Of a stretch of 64,000 nt of DNA, positions 58,601 to 64,000 are shown piece by piece. The stretch lies in the NCBI GenBank assembly GCA_947172415.1, contig OX359195.1:2909501-2973500 (forward strand), written 5' to 3'. Position 1 is the first letter of the stretch. Each line of letters opens with the position of its first letter. The DNA is from Chondrosia reniformis. Taxonomy: Eukaryota; Porifera; Demospongiae; Chondrillida; Chondrillidae. The position numbers and the translations under genes are program-made. The notes under the pieces are model-generated. The model ran no database searches and was not told the DNA's origin. It saw only the letters and a list, made by a program, of their open reading frames with translations.

Positions 58601-59636
58601 TGCAAATCTCCTCTTTCTAAACCACCAAGCTCTAGAGGATTCCAAGAAAGATTATGATCAACTCAGTCATTCAAATGAATTTGAGGCTGATTTCATAGTA
58701 GCTTTTTGCCGTTACCTGATCCTTCAGGGATATGAGACCAGTCAAATTACCATACTCACCATGTACAAGGGACAGCTCTTGAAGCTGAAAAAGAAGATGC
58801 CCAAAGACCAGTTTGAAGGTGTCCGAGTTGCAGCTGTAGATGACTTCCAGGGAGAGGAGAATGACATCATTTTGCTGTCACTTGTACGCAGCAACCAGAA
58901 GAACAACGTTGGCTTCCTGAAGGAGGACACTCGTGTTTGTGTTTCACTGTCTAGAGCTAAATGGGGCTTGTATGTGTTTGGAAACTTTGAAATGCTTCGT
59001 GGACAAGTTGGAACTCCTTGGCCAGACATAATAGAAGATGTTCAAAAGCGTGGCCTCCTTAGTTCAGCCTTGCCATTATGCTGCCAAAATCACCCAAATT
59101 CCAAAACATTGGTAAGGAGTGCTGAAGATTTTTCAAAAGTTAAAGAGGGTGGATGTTCCATACCTTGTGGGAAAAGAATCTCCAGGTGTGGCCATTTATG
59201 TAAAAGGGATTGCCATGTATCTGATCAGCAGCACACCGAGATGATCTGTTTGGAGTTTTGTGGTAGGACACACCCCCGCTGTCTCCATGTCTGCAGAAAG
59301 CGTTGTCATCAATGTACAAATGGGTGTGGTGTGTGTTCAACTTTCATAGAAAGAACCCTTCCATGCGGCCATACAGTGAAACAGAGATGCCATGAGTACA
59401 CTAATGAGAGAGTGCAGAAATGTTACTTTTCTTGCAAAACGCTCCTAAGATGTGGACATTACTGTTCAAATTACTGTTCTGCGGAATGCATAGATTATGC
59501 ATCATGTGAGGTAGTGGTATTAACAGAAAGACTGCCATGTGGGCACGAGAAGAACATTCTATGTAAAGACTTTAACAGAAAGAATACCCTACACTCAAAC
59601 AAACTTCTCGTGTGCAGCAATGGATGTGTTGCATAA
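55629..59636 (+). CDS. ZNFX1: ZNFX1-like SF1 RNA helicase with NFX1-type Cys-rich tail
   Basis: A single-exon frame of 1,335 residues; human ZNFX1 is about 1,900. In-frame TAG codons lie 9 and 15 nt upstream, fixing the start. The N-terminal ~480 residues match the ZNFX1 helical and pre-helicase region (FPFGSFRQMTVLPTVNELS). SF1 motifs: Walker A GPPGTGKT (~505), FTNHALDQFL, Walker B VVIEEAAEV (~887), GDHKQLRP (~915), QHRMRPDIS (~956), VDDFQGEENDIILLSLVRS and VSLSRAKWGLYV (~1105). The tail (~1155-1320) has repeated Cys/His sets (CGHLCKRDCH, CLHVCRKRCHQC, CGHTVKQRCH) like NFX1-type fingers. ZNFX1 senses viral dsRNA at mitochondria in mammals and acts in small-RNA inheritance in C. elegans. A TTTGTTTGCAG acceptor-like site at 55579-55589 suggests a spliced 5' UTR. 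Confidence 0.93.
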   Translation: MSKIVSIQVPGKVEISKQLYQDQLVISLERLKDISQEDPSDLVKFLAKNDVGLKEFLRNLKIENPTLEQITALTLVMYKVATVDNEFRNILLAIFFDPLIARSLWSIIGVAIEEIPSLITKGYDEKTAKDWIVLLYNIFAVGLQCIPETCTSTVLPIHVLSDTVDLLSKRPLFVALNTKVMELTEYRKTIRRNYSIAHFAQNKKKKQESIQAEVPFPFGSFRQMTVLPTVNELSSESCMMQDLQIRENRIDSPYINCEHYLDIQFRLLREDFIHPLRLGLNHYRQNAQSNQNTDIHVYNRVQILEPVWLFSGVGFKIQFDMSNLTHVYWDHSKRFLYGSLLCLSSDNFQNIHFATVVDRDSRDLKRGNVIIKFEDGTNGFGIDPSTIFTIVESAAYFEACRHILLMLQNVDTDKMPFKRYLIDLKCSMEQLGYPLYLRPADNEFGRLYNKTVHFDLTTVFQSRRSIHVEVTNELSWPHHSETAFDESQLKAIKMALSKEVSLIQGPPGTGKTYVGVRIVEALLRNKANLNNKLGPILVVCFTNHALDQFLEYIKRLNIDKEEPNVVRVGGRARSEQMRECSLQQQVKNMKARRAVPRDIHKPYSTAVKRLFNIKEKIESADLKVTQRGDRLLPLHALQCYIKPEHLAQLEKLSGHYSDGKQIDIWLEIWHSPSVSTDEEMALKQVKESKESEEKKKFQEEWLANQEDDQGTKKQEEFINVDTEAVIAEDRRLLEGEDIFLIPKESSSPAKEKKKVHAPVTIEKKYKEDRFRWAVVQPQPYERRRAIRRGLNCKPMTEKEADNIKDIHMLALRDKWRLYQYWSHQLIRDNKLKTQHMAEEYLQACRDFEETKHELGLHILQSADIIGMTTTGAAKHNYILQRICPKIVVIEEAAEVLESHIVSCLSSGAQQLVLIGDHKQLRPKPNTYELSKDYKMDISLFERLVKNDFPYVTLAIQHRMRPDISKLVHPHIYEHLVDHDSVKDYPSIKGVGANLLFLNHQALEDSKKDYDQLSHSNEFEADFIVAFCRYLILQGYETSQITILTMYKGQLLKLKKKMPKDQFEGVRVAAVDDFQGEENDIILLSLVRSNQKNNVGFLKEDTRVCVSLSRAKWGLYVFGNFEMLRGQVGTPWPDIIEDVQKRGLLSSALPLCCQNHPNSKTLVRSAEDFSKVKEGGCSIPCGKRISRCGHLCKRDCHVSDQQHTEMICLEFCGRTHPRCLHVCRKRCHQCTNGCGVCSTFIERTLPCGHTVKQRCHEYTNERVQKCYFSCKTLLRCGHYCSNYCSAECIDYASCEVVVLTERLPCGHEKNILCKDFNRKNTLHSNKLLVCSNGCVA

Positions 59637-60399
59637 GCATTTCTTAACAGAAAAAACCATGCATATAGTTGAAGTTACATTAACTAACTAATACATGCTC
59701 AACTTATATTTATGTATAGACATTTTTGCTAATCTGCTGGTTTATATATATCTACGTACACATATATATATATGAGATTTATATATTTAATCATTATATA
59801 ATGTACCTCCTAGGTTTTATGGTGTATCAATTAAAGTATATACTGTAGACTGCATGTCACTATATACGTATATTTACACATTCAAAAACAGGAAAACAGG
59901 AAATGACTGTACTGTTGTACTGGTATACAAACACACTTCAACTATCACATGTAATTATAGGAATGTTTCTGACATTAACAATGGAAACATATATAGCTAC
60001 AGAAGAATTCAAAAAAACAGTGAGTGATTAAACAAAGGAATCGAATAGCTGATTCACATATAGAAACAAGTCATCTACATTAATGGCATGTGATCAATTG
60101 GTTAAGATGCATGGTTCCTCCTACTGGAATGGGCTGTGTCTAATGCAGCTTTTCAGCTTGTTCTGATAAATAGATCACCACACTAAGTAGTATACAGGGA
60201 GTAGAATCACTTAACTAGTAGTTAATAGGGAGGCAAGAATATAACATTACTGTGGCAATTGTACACATACTTAGCTCAGTGGCAGATCTAGAAAATATAC
60301 CTAGGATGCTGGTTATAAACTAATCACAGAAAGACTTCCTAATAAAACTCATACACTATTTTTTAAGTGGCCACAAACTACCATCCCATTATGTATAGG
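59637..60399. other. Spacer between ZNFX1-like gene and secreted FReD gene
   Basis: No gene. An ATTAAA at ~59830 could be the polyadenylation signal of the helicase. Much of this spacer is repeated at 61855-62170 and beyond (GTGTTTCTGACGTTAACAAT-like, TGGCATGTGATCAATTGGTT). Confidence 0.55.
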
Positions 60400-60407
60400 T
60401 ATATAAG
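60400..60407 (+). promoter_or_regulatory. TATA box of the secreted FReD gene
   Basis: TATATAAG about 97 nt upstream of the start codon, followed by a region (CACTGTCAGCTA) that is conserved in the second copy, where TATATAGAG lies at ~62891. The conservation supports a core promoter. Confidence 0.5.
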
Positions 60408-60503
60408 TGACAGTCACTGTCAGCTAAAGTAGCACATCAGAGACAAGCTTAATTATAATCTTCATGAGATTACCTGTATACAAGAAACTATATAAACTAA
60501 AAA

Positions 60504-61369
60504 ATGGGAGTGATTGAGAAGTTCCTGGTTTCATCCTTCATTATAACATTTGCCATCACAGAAGCTACCTATTGTCAAGCCAACAAGGAAAGCTTGAGTG
60601 CTAAGGCATTTTTGTTGCATAAGCTTCTGGAAGAGATAGAAAGGCCAGCTTTTGATCAATGTTGCAATGCAACAGACATGGAATTGAAGGAGGATATCAA
60701 AAATCTCAAAGAGGAAGTTGCAAGGATCAACTGTAGCACTGGTAAGAGGAAAGAAAACACAAATTTACTAGATGATTGAGAAACTATTTTTATGCATATA
60801 CGTTTATAATAGTGCAAGCTATTTTAACATGCCATATTAATATCCAATCAGTTTGTTAATGTTTGAGGTGTAACTTATCAGTGTTTTATCAGCTAAAGAA
60901 GGTCTGCGGAATGAAATATCCTGAAATGATTGTTTCGGCCAGCTACGGAAAGCTCACAAATACCTCTATCATGTTTATACTTATATAGTGCAAGCTATGT
61001 TACCATGTAGATGTATAGGTATGCATGTATGTACACTGTATGTGTAGCATGGTATATATACATGTATGTATATTAAGATTTTATACTTTTAACAATGTAA
61101 TGTATATATATATTCTCTATTTATCAGGTGACAGTCTTCGTGTTGATAATGGAGGTCCATTCTTAACATATGACAGAGATAATAGTGGACTTGACTTCAA
61201 CTGTGCTGAGCGGCATAAAGGAGCCTCATGGTTCAAAGTTTGCTATTGGTCTAATCTAAATGGTCTCTACCTTCCTGGCCAGAGTAATTTTGACAGTGCT
61301 AATTGGTATACCTTTAATAACGTGCATGTTGGTTTGAAGTTCATTGAAATGAAGATGAGACTGCAATAG
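60504..61369 (+). CDS. Secreted coiled-coil protein with C-terminal half of a fibrinogen domain
   Basis: Exon 1 (60504-60741) encodes a signal peptide (KFLVSSFIITFAITEATYCQ), an amphipathic segment, a Cys pair (FDQCCNATDM) and a short coiled coil (LKEDIKNLKEEVARINC). The donor G|GTAAGA (phase 1) joins exon 2 (61128-61369), which reads FLTYDRDNSGLDFNCAERHK, SWFKVCYWSNLNGLYLPGQ and FIEMKMRLQ, then a stop. That is the C-terminal half of a fibrinogen-related domain (Ca-binding DNDNS-like loop, CA..HKGASWF..C, NLNG.Y, EMK.R). The protein is ~159 residues; a normal domain has ~215 by itself. The N-terminal half (A and B subdomains) is not in the 386-bp intron. FReD lectins bind acetylated sugars in innate immunity; binding here is uncertain. 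Confidence 0.8.
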
Positions 61370-61664
61370 AAAAACTGGCAAAGTTAACTTTAGACAAACA
61401 CTAACTGCTATTATCTGTATCACACTATACTTTATAACAGTACAATGAATAATTGATCTCTTCAGACATTAATTACATTATATACATATAAAATCATATG
61501 GTATAACAGACACACCACATACAAACTAATAATATACATATATTAGCACCTCACCACACCCACACATGCCAATGTTAATGATCTGTGCAGCCAATGTAGT
61601 AGTATAATCGGACTTTGAATAATGCAAGCTATAAGTGACTTATTTAAAAGGAATGACTGATTCA
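61370..61664. other. Intergenic DNA
   Basis: AT-rich sequence between the FReD gene and the duplicated block. Nothing recognisable. Confidence 0.5.
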
Positions 61665-61855
61665 CATAGAATTACTGTTCAAATTATTGTTCTGAGAAAT
61701 GCATAGATTATGCATCATGTGAGGCAGTGGTTCTAACAGAAATATATACTGCCATGTGGGCATGAGAAGAACATTCTATGTAAAGACTTTAACAGGAAGA
61801 ATACCCTACACTCAAAAAAACTTCTCATATGTAGCTTTGGATGCATTGTGTTTCT
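61665..61855 (+). pseudogene. ZNFX1-like tail fragment
   Basis: Matches the end of the helicase CDS at 59455-59640 (ATTATGCATCATGTGAGGCA; ATGAGAAGAACATTCTATGT) with small indels that break the frame. It has no helicase in front of it, so it is a by-product of the segmental duplication. Confidence 0.88.
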
Positions 61856-62985
61856 GACGTTAACAATGGAGGCATAGCTACAGAGGAATTCAAAAAAACA
61901 GTGAGTGATTAAACAAAGGGAATGACTAATTCACAAAGAACAAATCATGTACAATAGTGGCATGTGATCAATTGGTTAAGATGGTTCCTCCAACATAAAT
62001 GGGCTGTGTCTAATGCAGCTTGCAATTGTCAGCTTGTTCTGATAAATAGATCACCACACTAAATAGTATACAGGGAAAAGAATCACTTAGCTGGTAGTTA
62101 ATAGGGAGGCAAGCATATAACATTACTGTTGCAATTGTACACATACGTACGTAGCTCAGCAGCAGATCTAGAGCAGACTATAATATTGACCAGACCAGGG
62201 CCTTGGGGATACTATTTGGGAAAAATAGCCATTAATGGTCAACCCACTCACACAATATGAACAACCTTTGCCATGAACTATTCACATGCTTCCCTATTAA
62301 CTATATATACCAGAGAAGTGATTGGTCTCTTATACTGTATGTATATATACTTATACTGACCTAGTACTTGAATGGTAATAGAATGAACTACGTATACTCA
62401 TATGGAATATGTATGTATGTATTATATGTTGCATATACAGATAATGAGTTTCATTATTTGCATTTTTGCTGTAAAGAATAGTATATATGGGCAATCCTGC
62501 AGGTATACATAAATGACTCCCTGTTAACTTGAATAGTACAGCTAGCTATAGGTTTGTGTGTACGTATTACACATCATGATAATGGCATCCAATTAAGCTC
62601 TTCCATAGCATCAGTGGCAGAAGAAATTCTAGGTTTGTTAAGAATAATTCGAGCAGCATAGTGTTGAAGCCTTTGGGAGTGGAATTGTCAGCACAACTAG
62701 GCGCAGCATGCAGTAGTCAAATGTGGAGACAATGTAGGTCAATAGAAGATCTTTAAGGCACTAGAAGGTATAAGAACCAATTGCAAGACTTTTTAATAGA
62801 GATATTAGAGATATTAACACTCCCAGGAGGGTCATTTGATAAATATCATGTATATGGCACCTTAAATGACCACAAACTCCCACATCACTTGTATATAGAG
62901 AAGTGAGAATCACTGTCAGCTACGTATAGTAGCTAAAGCCTCAAGAGATTGCCTGTATATACGAGAAACTTTATAAAGCTGAAAA

Positions 62986-63227
62986 ATGGGAGTGACCGAG
63001 AAGTTCCTGGTTTCATCTTTTATTATCACATTTGCCATCACAGAAGCTACCTACTGTCAAGCCAAGAACAAGGAAAGCTTGAGTGCCAAGACATTTCTGT
63101 TGCATAAGCTTCTGGAAGAGATGGAAAGGCCAGCTTTTGATCAATGTTGCAATGCAACAGACATGGAATTGAAGGAGGATATCAAAAGACTTGAAAGAGG
63201 AAGTTGCAAGGATCAACTGTAGCACTA
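62986..63227 (+). pseudogene. Second copy of the secreted FReD gene exon 1 (frameshifted)
   Basis: Starts MGVTEKFLVSSFIITFAITE and follows copy 1 closely, with a 3-bp insertion (AKNKES for ANKES). It then gains one extra base in the coiled coil, so the frame goes to RLERGSCKDQL and a stop. The donor is preserved (ACTA|GTAAGA). No fibrinogen exon is visible in the remaining 770 bp. A ~78-residue secreted peptide could still be made. Confidence 0.7.
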
Positions 63228-64000
63228 GTAAGAGGAAATCTTATATACTGAGTGTGATAATTTACCTATGGGCTAAGACAAGGTACAATGTTTATATAGG
63301 GTTTGGGGGTCGATCAGTTGGCTCATTAGTGTTGAATGTATGCTATTATATATACATGCAGTCACTTAGGAACATCATTAGATTAGTTAAAATTTAGCTA
63401 TAGGGGTACAATTATAAGGCATTGTTTACAGATTAATTTTGCGTACAATAAAAAGGGTAAGCAAGAATTAAAATGCTTACAAATATATATATATATATAC
63501 CCAATACAAGTATAAACAGAAAATATATATCAAGAATATGTTAGTACTTGTTAATATCCTAATGTAATGCAATTAAATTCTCCTAACAGGCTCATTTGAG
63601 CCATACCTTACATCACTCACTGGTACCTTATGACTTTTCCTTAGGGATAGGCTGCCTTATAGCGATCAACACGTAACAAGCGCTAAACTAATAAAGAATT
63701 TTCGTTTTCAATCGTTAAGAGTGAATGCGTCATTTAGTGTTATCGGTTACACACTAGTCTGATGAAATCAGACCCAAAACTTACGCAATACTTGCTCCAG
63801 TAAGGGTCTGACAACTTACGGCCGGTTTGCTGTTGCACGGTCGCGAATTAACACCGACCATTCTGTGGTCAAACACCTTCCATATTTGGTAACTGGAATG
63901 TAAACATTGCCGTTAATAATTAACAAGTGTGTAAAGTACCAGACTAAAAATGGCAGTCCACTGAAGTTATAGAAGAAATCCACGCAGAAAAATCCTTTCT
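63228..64000. other. Window end, no gene seen
   Basis: AT-rich to ~63580, then a more GC-balanced stretch with a short perfect palindrome (GTCTGATGAAATCAGAC, ~63758-63774). No open frame over 40 codons that I can support; it may be upstream sequence of a gene outside the window. Confidence 0.4.

Larger units (their letters stand above)
59455..60741 (+). repeat. Segmental duplication, unit 1 (partner 61665-63227)
   Basis: The last ~180 bp of the ZNFX1-like CDS, the spacer, the TATA region and exon 1 of the FReD gene recur in the same order at 61665-63227 with substitutions and ~250 bp of additional sequence. The FReD exon 2 is not in the second unit. Confidence 0.85.

Noticed and set aside
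63758..63774. CTGATGAAATCAG as a hammerhead core.
   Set aside because: It is a simple palindrome without the second core string or flanking helices.
1..64000. CRISPR arrays, operons, bacterial ribosome-binding sites.
   Set aside because: No regularly spaced direct repeats with unique spacers; gene structure is spliced and eukaryotic.

Overview
The window is eukaryotic DNA from an early-branching animal, most probably a demosponge (Amphimedon-like). It is AT-rich, introns are small with GT..AG borders, and ATACGTA-type microsatellites are common. Gene content includes a giant fibrocystin-L gene, TRIM-NHL genes, coilin, villin, SMYD and ZNFX1 homologues, and a collagen/fibrinogen-like relic. 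The species name is inference; the gene families are read directly from the translations.

Region 1 (83-24523, minus strand) is one giant gene. I placed 22 coding exons whose phases all agree; they give a 14,721-nt CDS of about 4,906 residues. From residue ~211 to the end it is a fibrocystin-L (PKHD1L1) protein: TIG/IPT domains, PA14, more TIG, two G8 domains each followed by beta-helix repeats, one membrane helix and a short tail. The first four exons encode a signal peptide and a CAP (SCP/CRISP) domain and join in frame to the TIG part through a proline-rich exon. A CAP-fibrocystin-L fusion is the most unusual claim in the window; two adjacent genes remain the alternative.

Region 2 (24524-30660) is intergenic DNA with dispersed repeats, a diverged three-copy repeat and one weak terminal exon.

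Region 3 (30660-43000, minus strand) is a segmentally duplicated cluster. TRIM-NHL genes alternate with blocks in which the front half of a coilin gene directly abuts the last exons of a villin gene. One TRIM copy is near-intact (31940-34123). The other TRIM copies and both coilin copies carry stops, frameshifts or deletions. A long fold-back repeat and a MITE sit inside one unit.

Region 4 (45689-49938) is a young Ty3/gypsy LTR retrotransposon on the minus strand, with LTRs that differ only by a 4-bp indel and a 5-bp target-site duplication. Its RT is broken by two frameshifts. A decayed collagen/fibrinogen-like gene lies beside it (50029-51060), followed by repeat-rich DNA and a SET/MYND (SMYD) gene (52902-54787, minus) whose last exons I could not find.

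Region 5 (55629-64000, plus strand) holds an intronless ZNFX1-type SF1 helicase with a Cys-rich tail. Next comes a small secreted protein with a coiled coil and only the C-terminal half of a fibrinogen domain. A partial tandem duplication of the helicase tail plus the first exon of the secreted gene follows. Several products (TRIM-NHL, ZNFX1-like, fibrinogen-related, CAP) belong to families used in innate immunity or RNA surveillance in other animals, but the genes share no operon-like organisation.
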